37,206 bases of DNA. It comes from JBGAPI01 sp044221335. Its GTDB lineage: Bacteria; Pseudomonadota; Gammaproteobacteria; Xanthomonadales; Ahniellaceae. The stretch's first letter is position 1. Each line of letters begins with the position of its first letter. A program made the position numbers and the translations under genes. The DNA lies in contig JBGAPI010000053.1 in the NCBI GenBank assembly GCA_044221335.1, forward strand, positions 1 to 37,206, read 5' to 3'. Shown piece after piece: positions 23,242-35,395 of the stretch. A model generated the notes under the pieces. That model saw nothing but the letters and a program-made list of their open reading frames with translations. It was not told where the DNA came from and searched no databases.

Positions 23242-26046
23242 CTACTCGAATTCCAGCGTCTTCAATCGAAGCGTCCTGCCGTTTTCCTTGACGACGCGCA
23301 CTCGTCCTTCGTCGATTCCCGATCGATCCTCCACCTCGATGTCGATTCGGATGCGGATGGTCGTGGTCGGACTGCCGGTAAACGGCTCGACAAGCTCCGC
23401 CATCAGCTTGGAGAACTGCAGCGATGCGGTTGCAGCCTCGAGTTCGGCGGTGCCAAACCAACGCTTTGGAACGGGCTTGTCCGTGATTCCCGGCGGTGAA
23501 ACGCTGGACGTGCGATGGTCGGGCGGAACGGTTCGGTCATCTCGCCCTTCCGGGGAAACAGAGCCGCTGGCAGCAGAATTCACTTGCATCTGCCGTTGGG
23601 CCTCGTCGTAGCGAATCGCCTCCGCAGGCTCGATCAGCAGCAGTGCGTCCATGTAGGGAGTCGTAGATCGTCCGAATGCGAATCCCCGGTAGCTACCGTC
23701 GACACGGTCATTGGCGACGCCGAAGAAGTCGCGACTGACGACGCCAGCAGCGATCGTCGCCTGCATCACCTGCGAGTCGTGCAGTCGTGGCAGGTACAAA
23801 TAGCAGCAGCTCTTCTGCCAGACCTCCATCGCCGAAACGTCGACGATGTCGTTTCGCCAGAACCAGTCCTTCAGCACCTTGTGCAGGTGTACCGGAGCCC
23901 ATTCGCGGATGACGAGTTCGTTGTCGCGCAAGGCACGATCGATCTCCTTTCCGAGCCCCGGCGCGGCCGGGTTGAGCGCGATGGCTTCCCACGCGACCTC
24001 CTCCAGCGTTCCGTCGCGCTTCACCGCTTGGGACGGGGCGACCAGCCAGCGATACGCCTCGCGAACCGCTCTGGCCGTGGCGTCCTGAGTCGACTCCCGC
24101 GACTGGCTCGCCTGTCGCTGCTGCAACACGTCGAGGTTGAGGCGGAGGTCCTTGATGTCGGTCTCGATGCTGCGCCAGGCCAGCAGCGAGCGAACGATGT
24201 CGCGGAGGCTCGACAGCTGGTCGGCATCGGCAGCCAGGAACAGCAGTCGATTCCGCTTCTGTCGCGGAGTCTCGCCGCGCGACTTCAGGACGGCGCTGGC
24301 CGCGTCGCGCGCCGGATTCGGGCCGGATCGGCTCCATGCACTGGACGGCGTCAGCACCACGAGTCGCAAGTGCCAGTCATCGGGAACATCGGCCGACGGA
24401 ACGAAAACGTGCAGGCCGCCGAATGAATGCGCCCCCATCACTCGGCGCAATGTGTCGTGGATCGCCTCGTTGACCGCCGCATCGTCGAATCGGCGCTTGC
24501 GGTCCTCCATCTCCCGACGCAGGTTGGGGCGAACGTCCAGCCACCAGCGGTTGTTGCCCTTGTTGAGGAACGTCAGGCGCGATTCCAGTCGGCCGAGGGC
24601 ATCCCGAAACAGATGGGGTGCGTGGCCGGGCTGCATCGAACCCAGCACGACCCGTTCCGTTTCCAGACCGCGAGCGACCGCGTTGCTGCCGGTCGGTGCG
24701 CTTCCGAGGAAGATGCAGCGAGCGACGCGTCGGCACGCCTGTGCGCTGCCGAAGCGTGTCTCGCGCTGGTCCATCTCGGTCGGCTCGGATCGCTCCCCGT
24801 CGACATCGCGCTCCAGGACCGGGTCCCAGCCGGGCGGCAGGTAGTTGCTGAGCTCGGTGCGCACCGAGCCGTCGTAGAGGGGCAGACTGCCCGGCAGGAT
24901 CAACAAGTCCTGATTGCCGTCCTGCCACAGGCGATGGATCACCTTGGCCATCAGCTTCAGGACACCGCGCGTCCGCTGGAACGTCGGCAGCGCGGACCAG
25001 TCGCTGTAGAGCCGTTCGAAGACTTCAGGATGGATCGGATAGGCGGCCTGCATGCGTCGCAGGTAGCCGCCTTCCTGGGTCTCGCCCGGAAGCTCTGCCG
25101 CGTGGGTGACGTAGTGGTCGGCGAAGCCGCGACACACGGCGTCCGCCGCGCTGCGATCGCGAATCTGCGCGAACAGGCGTCGTCGGACGATCTCGAATGC
25201 CTCCTCGGTCGCGACAGGCTTCCAGATCGCCTGGACCCGTCCGAAGTAGTGTTCGAGTGCTTTCAGCGCGGCGACGCCGCGATCACTGCCCGCCTCCCGC
25301 TCGGATTCCGGCAGCGAGGCCAGCATCACCGCCGTCGGCACCGCCTTTAGCGCCTCGGTCAGTGCCTGCACGAACGTCAGGTTGGAATCGTAGGTGCCGC
25401 CGCTGAGCGACTGCTGGTCGTCGAACTGGCGGATGTAGGCGACCAACTCGTCGACCAATACCACGCACGGCGAATACGCCTGCAGCAGGTCGATCAGACG
25501 ATCCTTGCCGGGTGAGGTTCCGGCGGTGTCGGAGTCTGCAATCCGCGCATAGCCATCGGCGCCTCCGAGCTGCCAGGCAAGTTCGCCCCACAGCGTGCGG
25601 ATCGTGTGGCCGTCTACCTTTCGCGGCTGATTGGGCGCGAGTCGCGTCCCATCGAGCACCGCTAGACGGGCCTTCGGCAGGCTGAGCACGCCGGCACCGT
25701 CTAGGATGGCCGGGATTCCGGGCAGGGTGCTGGTCGCCGCGTGACCGGCGGCCAGGTGCAGTACGGCCAGCATGGTGTGGGTCTTGCCGCCTCCGAACGC
25801 GGTCTGCAGCTGAATGACCGGATCGCCTCCCTTGCCGGCGAGGCGCCGCACCACCGAGTCGAGCAGCAGGCGCATGCCCTCGGTGATGAAGGTGCGCTGG
25901 AAGAACAGCACCGGATCCTGGTACTCGGCGGTCGCGCTGCCGGCGTGGACCCGGCTGATGTCGGCGGCGAATTCGGCTTGTTGAAACGTGCCACGGAGGA
26001 CGTCCTCGTGGGGCACCGCAAGATCACGCCAAGGCTTGGAAGTCAC
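23242..26046 (-). CDS. DUF499-family AAA+ ATPase, component of the defence operon
   Basis: This large cytoplasmic P-loop protein has 934 residues. Walker A is FGGGKTHTM with Lys89, and Walker B is VVLVDELVAYIRQF near residue 195. The DUF499-type N-terminal signature EYQDPVLFFQRTFITEGM precedes them. The middle carries further helical regions and TRGVLKLMAKVIHRLW. The C-terminal 150 residues are low-complexity then beta-rich (IRIRIDIEVEDRSG). GTG at 26046 is the start: AGGA lies eight bases upstream and no ATG is suitable. It is last in the operon, 40 bases after the nuclease gene. I recall BrxC/PglY of BREX as a related DUF499-type ATPase; a motor or switch for a methylation-linked defence complex is inferred. 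Confidence 0.85.
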   Translation of the reverse strand: MTSKPWRDLAVPHEDVLRGTFQQAEFAADISRVHAGSATAEYQDPVLFFQRTFITEGMRLLLDSVVRRLAGKGGDPVIQLQTAFGGGKTHTMLAVLHLAAGHAATSTLPGIPAILDGAGVLSLPKARLAVLDGTRLAPNQPRKVDGHTIRTLWGELAWQLGGADGYARIADSDTAGTSPGKDRLIDLLQAYSPCVVLVDELVAYIRQFDDQQSLSGGTYDSNLTFVQALTEALKAVPTAVMLASLPESEREAGSDRGVAALKALEHYFGRVQAIWKPVATEEAFEIVRRRLFAQIRDRSAADAVCRGFADHYVTHAAELPGETQEGGYLRRMQAAYPIHPEVFERLYSDWSALPTFQRTRGVLKLMAKVIHRLWQDGNQDLLILPGSLPLYDGSVRTELSNYLPPGWDPVLERDVDGERSEPTEMDQRETRFGSAQACRRVARCIFLGSAPTGSNAVARGLETERVVLGSMQPGHAPHLFRDALGRLESRLTFLNKGNNRWWLDVRPNLRREMEDRKRRFDDAAVNEAIHDTLRRVMGAHSFGGLHVFVPSADVPDDWHLRLVVLTPSSAWSRSGPNPARDAASAVLKSRGETPRQKRNRLLFLAADADQLSSLRDIVRSLLAWRSIETDIKDLRLNLDVLQQRQASQSRESTQDATARAVREAYRWLVAPSQAVKRDGTLEEVAWEAIALNPAAPGLGKEIDRALRDNELVIREWAPVHLHKVLKDWFWRNDIVDVSAMEVWQKSCCYLYLPRLHDSQVMQATIAAGVVSRDFFGVANDRVDGSYRGFAFGRSTTPYMDALLLIEPAEAIRYDEAQRQMQVNSAASGSVSPEGRDDRTVPPDHRTSSVSPPGITDKPVPKRWFGTAELEAATASLQFSKLMAELVEPFTGSPTTTIRIRIDIEVEDRSGIDEGRVRVVKENGRTLRLKTLEFE

Positions 26047-26086
26047 GATATTGATCCTGATGAGGTGCCGCCACGAGGAGAAATGG

Positions 26087-26587
26087 TCAGCGCACCGACC
26101 AGGGTACGTGTCTAGGCTCAGCGATGCTGGTCAGAACGGGGTGAGGATCGAGCGCGTGCAGGTTCTGCTTCAGCTTGGCGGCGAGATCCGCTTCGAACTT
26201 GTTCTTGGGCATCAACTTCGACAGGTTGCCGATGCCTTCGAGGTGAAGCGCGACTCGAACCTCCATTCTTTTTCGCGCCGCCGCGGCAAATTCCCGCTCC
26301 TCCCCCGCGTTGGCGTTGCGTTGCGCCGACCACAGCGCGGCCAACGTGTCGCGTGCCTTGCATCCGATTTCCTCGCACAGATCGATCGACTTTTCGCGTT
26401 TGTGCTGGCGATAGTCCTTCACCTCGATCAACCAGACGACGTCACCCTTTGGAGCCATGGCAACCAAATCGCAGGATTTCGTGCCGACGCCAGTCTTCTG
26501 GAAACGTTTCTGAAAGGCGGTATCGTCCCATTTCAGAACCGTCCATTCCTTCGGGAATCGAAAGCTCAGTCCATCGACGTCGATCAT
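26087..26587 (-). CDS. Small PD-(D/E)XK nuclease-like protein
   Basis: This 166-residue protein has a restriction-endonuclease-like core: GTKSCDLVAM with Asp40, then VVWLIEVKDYR with Glu55 and Lys57, giving the D-x14-E-x-K pattern on the expected two strands. A basic helix follows (HKREKSIDLCEEIGCKARDT), and a helical C-terminal half with AAARKRMEVRVALHLEG. Its ATG at 26587 overlaps the ATPase stop by four bases (ATGA), so the two proteins are probably made in a fixed ratio and act together. I do not recognise a named family. Nuclease activity is inferred from the motif and the defence-type neighbours; a catalytically inactive DNA-binding version is possible. Confidence 0.75.
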   Translation of the reverse strand: MIDVDGLSFRFPKEWTVLKWDDTAFQKRFQKTGVGTKSCDLVAMAPKGDVVWLIEVKDYRQHKREKSIDLCEEIGCKARDTLAALWSAQRNANAGEEREFAAAARKRMEVRVALHLEGIGNLSKLMPKNKFEADLAAKLKQNLHALDPHPVLTSIAEPRHVPWSVR

Positions 26588-27654
26588 CGCGGCACACCTC
26601 GTTCGACGGAGTCGACTCCGAGATATCGATCGGTCTGCTCCAGTTCCTCGTCGAGCGCGAGGATGGGCTCGACGCCGCTGATGTCCTCAGCTTGCGAAAC
26701 GACGACGTCCCCTGGCTCTCCACCGAGCGCGATGAAGCGACGGCTGACGTCGCCGAACTGCTTACTTCCCAGGCTCAGTTCGAGCTCTCGAAGCAGAAAC
26801 AGGCTATGGGTAGCGATCACCACTTGCACGCCCTTCTTGGCGACGGCCGTCAGTGTTGAAGCGACGCGCTTGATGTAGCGGGCATTGAGATTGGTTTCCG
26901 GCTCGTCCCAGAACAGAGCAGCCTGGTTGCGAAGACTGCCGTTAGCGATCAGATATGCAACTGCCGCCAACTTTCGGAAGCCCTCTGCAACCAGTGGCAT
27001 CTCCATGTTGCCTCGCCCGGGCTGTCGCAACATGAATCGTCCATTCGCGTTCACTACCTTGCCTTCGAGAATCTCCTCGATCGGTTCCAGCAAGGGACGC
27101 AGCTGGGCCTCCTTGGGTCCTCGCGTAAGCGGCCGCTCCAAGGCAAGGCACAAGTCGTAGTACGTCTCGTCGATCTGCAGGTGGTAGTCGCGATACAGGG
27201 CGGTGAACCCTGGATACATCGACATGACTTCCTTGGTAGGAAGGAACACCGACGGCGCGGCGATCGGCTTCTTCGGCGCCCGATCGATACTGACATCGAA
27301 CTTGCTGTTGCTGGCAAACGAGAATGCAAAGCCGGCACTGGCCTTGTCGCGATAGTCGACTACGACCTCGGCTCGACTTCGCCCCTGTCCGCGTCGCGCC
27401 AATCGTCCGAGCTGCTCCGGCCGAAAAACTCCAACCAGCTTTCGACCCAATAGCCGGTTCTTCGCCGCCATGTCCGCAGTCTCCAGGGGAGCAGCCACGA
27501 GGCGGTCACTGAACCAGTTCACGCAGTAGCCGAGCTTCAGCAGATGGCTCTTGCCGTAGCCGTTCTCGCCGATCACCACGTTGATGCCGGGAGCGAATTC
27601 GATCTCGGCTTCACGAAAAACGGTGAATCCGCGCAGGGTCAGTCGCTTGAGCAT
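26584..27654 (-). CDS. AAA ATPase of the RecF/OLD-like ABC class
   Basis: The 356-residue ABC-class ATPase starts MLKRLTLRGFTVFREAEIEF and binds ATP through Walker A GENGYGKSH (29-37). Walker B is ALFWDEPETNLNA, and the H-loop is VVIATHSLFLLREL. There is no TOPRIM domain, unlike full OLD proteins; the nuclease function may be supplied by the next gene. ATG at 27654 is supported by AGGAA seven bases upstream, which overlaps the methylase stop codon; longer in-frame starts would lie inside the methylase. It is coupled to the nuclease gene by ATGA. The architecture recalls split two-gene abortive-infection modules (Gabija or PARIS in concept), but it is not one of those by sequence that I can recognise. 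Confidence 0.85.
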   Translation of the reverse strand: MLKRLTLRGFTVFREAEIEFAPGINVVIGENGYGKSHLLKLGYCVNWFSDRLVAAPLETADMAAKNRLLGRKLVGVFRPEQLGRLARRGQGRSRAEVVVDYRDKASAGFAFSFASNSKFDVSIDRAPKKPIAAPSVFLPTKEVMSMYPGFTALYRDYHLQIDETYYDLCLALERPLTRGPKEAQLRPLLEPIEEILEGKVVNANGRFMLRQPGRGNMEMPLVAEGFRKLAAVAYLIANGSLRNQAALFWDEPETNLNARYIKRVASTLTAVAKKGVQVVIATHSLFLLRELELSLGSKQFGDVSRRFIALGGEPGDVVVSQAEDISGVEPILALDEELEQTDRYLGVDSVERGVPR

Positions 27655-27662
27655 GTCGGTTC

Positions 27663-30590
27663 CTAGAAATCCATCTCCGATTGTGCGCCAACCGGGCCCG
27701 CCTCGCGCGTGGCCGACTCGATCGCATGCCATGCGCCGACCAGTTCGTTGTAGTGGCGCGCGTCCTCAGCCCAGCCCTTGCGTTCGCACAGGGTGTAGAG
27801 CCAGAAGGCGAGACGACGGATGTCGCCGGCGCGTTCCGGCATGCGGGCGAGCATGGCGCCGGCGGCGGATTCACCGCCCTGGTTCAAGGCGCGGACCAGC
27901 TGGTGCAGCGCCTCCCAGACCGGCGTGCGTTGGTCGTCCTTCGGGTCCCAGTCGGCGGGATAGTCGGCGGGCTTCAGCAGCTTCACCTTGCCGGCGCGCG
28001 CCTCCAGCACGCCGGCCTCGACCACGCCGTCGACGCTGGTGGCCTTGGCCTGGGCCAGCACCGTGGCCTTGCCGTATTCGCCGGCCGACCAGCCGACCTC
28101 CTGGAACCAGCCGAGGCAGAAGTTGGTGTCGGCGTCGAAGCTCTCGCCGCCCAGCACCTCGTCGACCTGCTTGTTGATCAAGGTGAGTGCGGTGTGCACG
28201 CTCATCGCCTCGCCGTTGGCCTCGAGCACCGCGGCGTAGCGCGAGAACACCGACATGCCGGGACCGATGGCGGCCTGCGCGAGGTCGACCGGCGCAATTG
28301 GCGAGGCGCCGCCCTCGCCGCCGAGCATCGCCTCCAGCGCCTCGCCGAGTTCGGCCTTCAGTTCGCGCTGGAACTCGCGACGCGAGGTGGTGGGCGCGTC
28401 GTCGGGGCGGCGGCGGCAAACGAGGATGATGCTGGAGGCGAGGGCATTGTTGCCGACGCCTACCTGTCGATTGTCGCCCTCGGTCTGCACCGGCCAGGTG
28501 CCAGTGATGCTGAACCCCGAACGCAAAACGGCCGACAGGAAGGTTTCCCAGCCGGTCGATGCCGTCGCGCTGTTCTTGGTCTCGGCCTGCTTGAACGCGT
28601 AATAGATTGTCGTGGGAAATGCGGCGTGGGCCGAGTCGGCGATCCGATGCATTGCGTCAGTCATGCCGTCCAGAAAAAACCGCTCAGCTTCCTTCTTGCC
28701 GCCGTGTCGGTATGGCGTCGCGACCAACTCCTCGGCCTTCGGCACGGCGACGGTCGAGAACAATTGGTCAAAGATCGGGCGCATCGCGCGCCGCATGCAG
28801 ACGTAGAAGAAGTCCGACAGGTCGGCGTAGCCGATGTTGTCGTAGTAGGGCGGATCCGTGCTTACGATCGGCGCGCGCCAATCAGCGCTGGGCTTGTCGG
28901 TAGCGCTTCGCTGGAATGCGGTTCCTCCAATACAATCGTGCGGAGCAAGCGAAACTGCTATCACGCGCGCAACGACCTCGGCACATTCGAGCAGTCCGGA
29001 ACTCGACCCTCCGAAAGGGTTGCCTTCAGCAAAATCCCAGGCCATCGGGATCGCCTGCTTTGACATTCCCGACCGCATCGCGTTGTCTTTCGGGCGCCAC
29101 GTGGCAATCGAGCATCCGTAGTCCGAGCATCTACTGACCGCGAACGTCAGATACGTCGCAACGGCATCTGCGTAAGCCCCTGCCTGACATTCATCCGACT
29201 CAATCCCTCCGTCGTCTGACGTTTCAGCTCTCAAAGCGTCTGCGCGGATTCGACCCCGCGCTTCATCGACAAGGTCGGAGAGGGTGGCCAGAGTGACCAA
29301 CTGGCGGGGAGTGAATAGGGCGTCGAACGTTGTCAGTCCGTAGCTCAAGGTCCAGAAGTTGCGTGGGTCGTCCGGCAGCGGCGTATCGGGCTTCCACGTC
29401 GGCCGCGCGGACATTGCAAGCGCCTCCATCGCCTCAGTGGGATTCAGAAAGACCCGGCTGTGTGCACCTTCGGCAACGATCGCCATCAGTCGTGCTCCCA
29501 TCCGACCGGCTCCGCCCTCGGCCTTGATGTAGTCGGGCTCAATCGGCGTGTCCGACATCACGCAGCGAAAGTTTGCTCCACGCGAGAGTTTGGTCCCAGC
29601 CCTGGCCGAGGCTGGCGGCTTGCCGCTTCCGGCGGCCACACTGCGAATCTCGAAGCGGTAGGCGTTTCCGTTGACCCTGGGCTCCACCCATGTCTCCTTG
29701 CCGGCCTTGGTCGACAGCAGGAAGGTCGATGCGAGCGGTACCTCCACGTTCGCGTAGGCCGGATTCGGGCTGCGCACAGTGCGTGCCCACAGCCAGGCGA
29801 TCACGGTCAGCTGCTGCCCCACCATCGGCACTAGGTCCGGTCGGCGCGCGGCCATCTCGGCCGTGATCTCGATACGCGGATACAGATGTCCGATTCTCTT
29901 CTCCGCCTCCGCACGCATCCAGTGGCCGTAGCGGCGCACGTCCTCGGCCAGGCCCTTGGCGCCGGACCAGTCCTCCGCCATCCGGCCCTGGCGCTCGCCC
30001 GGCGGGATCGGTCCCACCGGCGCGCGGCCGGCGAACTTCGGCGGGAACTCAATCATCGCCTTGTTGATCAATACCGCCACCGGATTGAGGTCGGAGGCAT
30101 GGGCTTCGAGCCCCAGGCGCTGCGCCTCCAGGGGGATCGCGCCGCTGCCGGCGAAGGGATCGTGGAAGGCCGGCAGCTTGTCCGGATCGAACAGCGTCGC
30201 CGCCTCCGGATGATTGCGGTTTAGATGACAGGTCTCGCGCCAGCTGTTGCGGATCTCCTTGCGTGCCGCCTCCAGCACGGCCACGTTGTTGGTGTTCTCC
30301 CACCTCACCAGCTCGCGGATGATCGTGAACAGGCGCTCGCGCTCGATCGCCGCGTCCCTCTTGTTGACCCCGCGGGTGAAGCCGCGCCCGGTCTCGTATC
30401 CGGGATCGTTCACCAACTGCGCGAACAGCACCGCCCGCGCCGCCGCCGGCGGCCGCTGCGCCCACCACTTGTGCAGCGCCGTAGGATATCCGGCGGGTGC
30501 CTTTCGCTTCCGCAGTCCGGACTCAGTATTGATGTCATCCAGCGGCAGGGCGACTTCGATCAGCTTTCGGGGGGCATGAATCGGATGCAT
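27663..30590 (-). CDS. DUF1156 adenine-type DNA methyltransferase (PglXI-like)
   Basis: This 975-residue protein predicts S-adenosylmethionine-dependent methylation of DNA, probably N6-adenine. The N-terminus RKLIEVALPLDDINTESG followed by GYPTALHKWWAQRPPAAAR is the DUF1156 signature. SAM motif I is DPFAGSGAIPLEA (144-156), and catalytic motif IV is DPPY at 579-582 (STDPPYYDNIGYADLSDFF). The 430 residues between them probably include target recognition, an alpha-class order. A GCCCGA/TCGGGC hairpin (30597-30612) lies 6 bases upstream of the ATG and could restrict initiation. It would mark self DNA for the operon, as PglX does in BREX; specificity is not readable. Confidence 0.9.
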   Translation of the reverse strand: MHPIHAPRKLIEVALPLDDINTESGLRKRKAPAGYPTALHKWWAQRPPAAARAVLFAQLVNDPGYETGRGFTRGVNKRDAAIERERLFTIIRELVRWENTNNVAVLEAARKEIRNSWRETCHLNRNHPEAATLFDPDKLPAFHDPFAGSGAIPLEAQRLGLEAHASDLNPVAVLINKAMIEFPPKFAGRAPVGPIPPGERQGRMAEDWSGAKGLAEDVRRYGHWMRAEAEKRIGHLYPRIEITAEMAARRPDLVPMVGQQLTVIAWLWARTVRSPNPAYANVEVPLASTFLLSTKAGKETWVEPRVNGNAYRFEIRSVAAGSGKPPASARAGTKLSRGANFRCVMSDTPIEPDYIKAEGGAGRMGARLMAIVAEGAHSRVFLNPTEAMEALAMSARPTWKPDTPLPDDPRNFWTLSYGLTTFDALFTPRQLVTLATLSDLVDEARGRIRADALRAETSDDGGIESDECQAGAYADAVATYLTFAVSRCSDYGCSIATWRPKDNAMRSGMSKQAIPMAWDFAEGNPFGGSSSGLLECAEVVARVIAVSLAPHDCIGGTAFQRSATDKPSADWRAPIVSTDPPYYDNIGYADLSDFFYVCMRRAMRPIFDQLFSTVAVPKAEELVATPYRHGGKKEAERFFLDGMTDAMHRIADSAHAAFPTTIYYAFKQAETKNSATASTGWETFLSAVLRSGFSITGTWPVQTEGDNRQVGVGNNALASSIILVCRRRPDDAPTTSRREFQRELKAELGEALEAMLGGEGGASPIAPVDLAQAAIGPGMSVFSRYAAVLEANGEAMSVHTALTLINKQVDEVLGGESFDADTNFCLGWFQEVGWSAGEYGKATVLAQAKATSVDGVVEAGVLEARAGKVKLLKPADYPADWDPKDDQRTPVWEALHQLVRALNQGGESAAGAMLARMPERAGDIRRLAFWLYTLCERKGWAEDARHYNELVGAWHAIESATREAGPVGAQSEMDF

Positions 30591-30798
30591 GGCTATGCCC
30601 GAGTGATCGGGCGATTCACGGAGTAGCGCGCGACGGTTGCGATGAAGCGTTCCATGCCAGCACCTGAAGCTCGGGGGGGATCGACATTGACATCTCCAAA
30701 CCGCCGTCGCCAGACTTATTCCTCAACCCCGCCACGGATAGCATCCGCGGCCCGACGCCCGCTCCACGCGGACGTCTCTTTTTTCGTCACCGACGCGG
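30591..30798. other. 208-base gap inside the defence operon
   Basis: It lies between the helicase stop and the methylase ATG, both on minus. It contains a seven-G tract (30673-30679), a minus-strand frame of about 43 codons ending at 30616 (with MSMSIPPELQVLAWN) and the 6-bp-arm hairpin at 30597-30612. I see no convincing promoter boxes. Either a small gene or a regulatory leader is possible. Confidence 0.4.
30597..30612. promoter_or_regulatory. Stem-loop just upstream of the methylase start
   Basis: GCCCGA and TCGGGC form a perfect 6-bp stem with a 4-base loop, ending 6 bases before the DUF1156 ATG (30590). It would cover the ribosome-binding region of the minus-strand mRNA. A regulatory role is inference. 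Confidence 0.4.
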
Positions 30799-34299
<3,501 letters not shown>

Positions 34300-34336
34300 C
34301 CGTGCTTCCTGCGGGCGGGGCGAGTCTTGCGGCGGT

Positions 34337-34357
34337 TCGTCTCACATCCTGAGACGA
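34337..34357. promoter_or_regulatory. Perfect inverted repeat upstream of the defence operon
   Basis: TCGTCTCA and TGAGACGA are exact 8-bp arms around CATCC, centred 48 bases before the helicase ATG and after the stop of the upstream gene. There is no T-run, so an operator is more likely than a terminator. No regulator gene is adjacent. Confidence 0.5.
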
Positions 34358-34369
34358 GAACCGGCGAAT

Positions 34370-34750
34370 CTACCCAGCGCGAATCAACCAGCGACGCAGA
34401 TCGAACGCCTTTAGTAATTCCAGGATCGACTGGTGTTTGTAGCCCACGATGAGCCCGACGACCATCGCATGATTTGGTCTGACCATCGGAGCACCGTCGG
34501 GTCCCGTCATCAAGACCAGTCCCACGCCGACCCCGACGATTAGTGCCAGCAGGATCAAGTTCGTCATATGCCGGAGGCGGCGAAGCGCGGCGCGAGAGGA
34601 CAACCTGTAGCGTTTCGCCGGGAGGCCCGCTTCGACCCACTCAATGCGCGGATGCGTCCGGGCCGACAAGTCGCGATACAGCCAGTCCGCTACGCCCCCT
34701 GCCATGGCGCCCAACATACACCCCGTGAATACAACAGCAGCTGCGTCCAT
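34370..34750 (-). CDS. Small membrane protein, hypothetical (126 aa)
   Basis: Three hydrophobic segments are visible: AAVVFTGCMLGAMAGGVADWL near the N-terminus, LILLALIVGVGVGLVLM in the middle and AMVVGLIVGYKHQ near the C-terminus, with a basic loop (KRYRLSSRAALRRLRHM) between. The family is not recognised. The ATG at 34750 has only a weak AGGGGG nine to ten bases upstream. It is on the same strand as the helicase, 70 bases upstream of it, and could be co-transcribed with or read into the defence operon. Codon use is less biased than in the conserved left part, consistent with accessory DNA. Confidence 0.6.
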   Translation of the reverse strand: MDAAAVVFTGCMLGAMAGGVADWLYRDLSARTHPRIEWVEAGLPAKRYRLSSRAALRRLRHMTNLILLALIVGVGVGLVLMTGPDGAPMVRPNHAMVVGLIVGYKHQSILELLKAFDLRRWLIRAG

Positions 34751-34902
34751 TTCCGGTCGGCCCCCTGTTGGAGTTGCATGCGTGATTCTTACGGACTCCG
34801 GACACGACCGCCACCAGTTCCCGAAAGGGTCGTTGCATCAGCGCTTGTCCAGTCGGGCCAAGTGGAGCGCACTTGGAGGCGGTCGCGGCTCTGGAGGACA
34901 CC

Positions 34903-35346
34903 TCAAGATGCAGAGGATGCGAAACGAGCTGAGCGACACCATTGATTGGAATCATCACCGCTGCGTGTTGCTGGTAGTCCACACGCAGCCGCCCGGTGTG
35001 ATCTGCCGATGCTCCAAGCACCAGCAAGCTGGCTTCGGCTGGCCATCGTCCCGAGGAATCCATCAAGAAAATCGGCATCCAGGTGGTAGCTGTTCGCGTT
35101 GGCAGGCGACCTCATTGATCGTTGCTTGATCTTGACTCCCTGCCGTTCGAGCAATTCAGAAATTGCGCGCGTCGCGGCGGCGTCTGTAGGCCACCCCCTG
35201 ACACCGCATCCCGGAATCCGGTACCGAGGGTGTCCGTTCGCGGAGACTCCGCCCGTCCGCAATACATCTTCAAAGCGGCGACCGGCCAGTGATCTCGCTT
35301 GCACCGTCGTCGGATAGATGAGCTTACGTCGCTGCAACTCAACCAT
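34903..35346 (-). CDS. Hypothetical protein, possibly frameshifted
   Basis: The N-terminal two-thirds read as a natural protein (MVELQRRKLIYPTTVQARSL, WPTDAAATRAISELLERQG, SYHLDADFL), and the ATG at 35346 has AGGA seven bases upstream. After about 35060 the frame becomes arginine- and serine-rich and unconvincing. The neighbouring frame (35078 down to about 34760) gives SLLVLGASADHTGRLRVDYQ and QLVSHPLHLEVSSRA, which look natural. A one-base shift near the TTTTC run at about 35060-35068 would join the two. I cannot tell whether this is a mutation or a sequencing error. No family is recognised. Confidence 0.45.
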   Translation of the reverse strand: MVELQRRKLIYPTTVQARSLAGRRFEDVLRTGGVSANGHPRYRIPGCGVRGWPTDAAATRAISELLERQGVKIKQRSMRSPANANSYHLDADFLDGFLGTMASRSQLAGAWSIGRSHRAAACGLPATRSGDDSNQWCRSARFASSAS

Positions 35347-35395
35347 CTTCGTTTCCTCGGGCGTCTCGTCGCATCGATGGTCGATGGGCGCGCCG

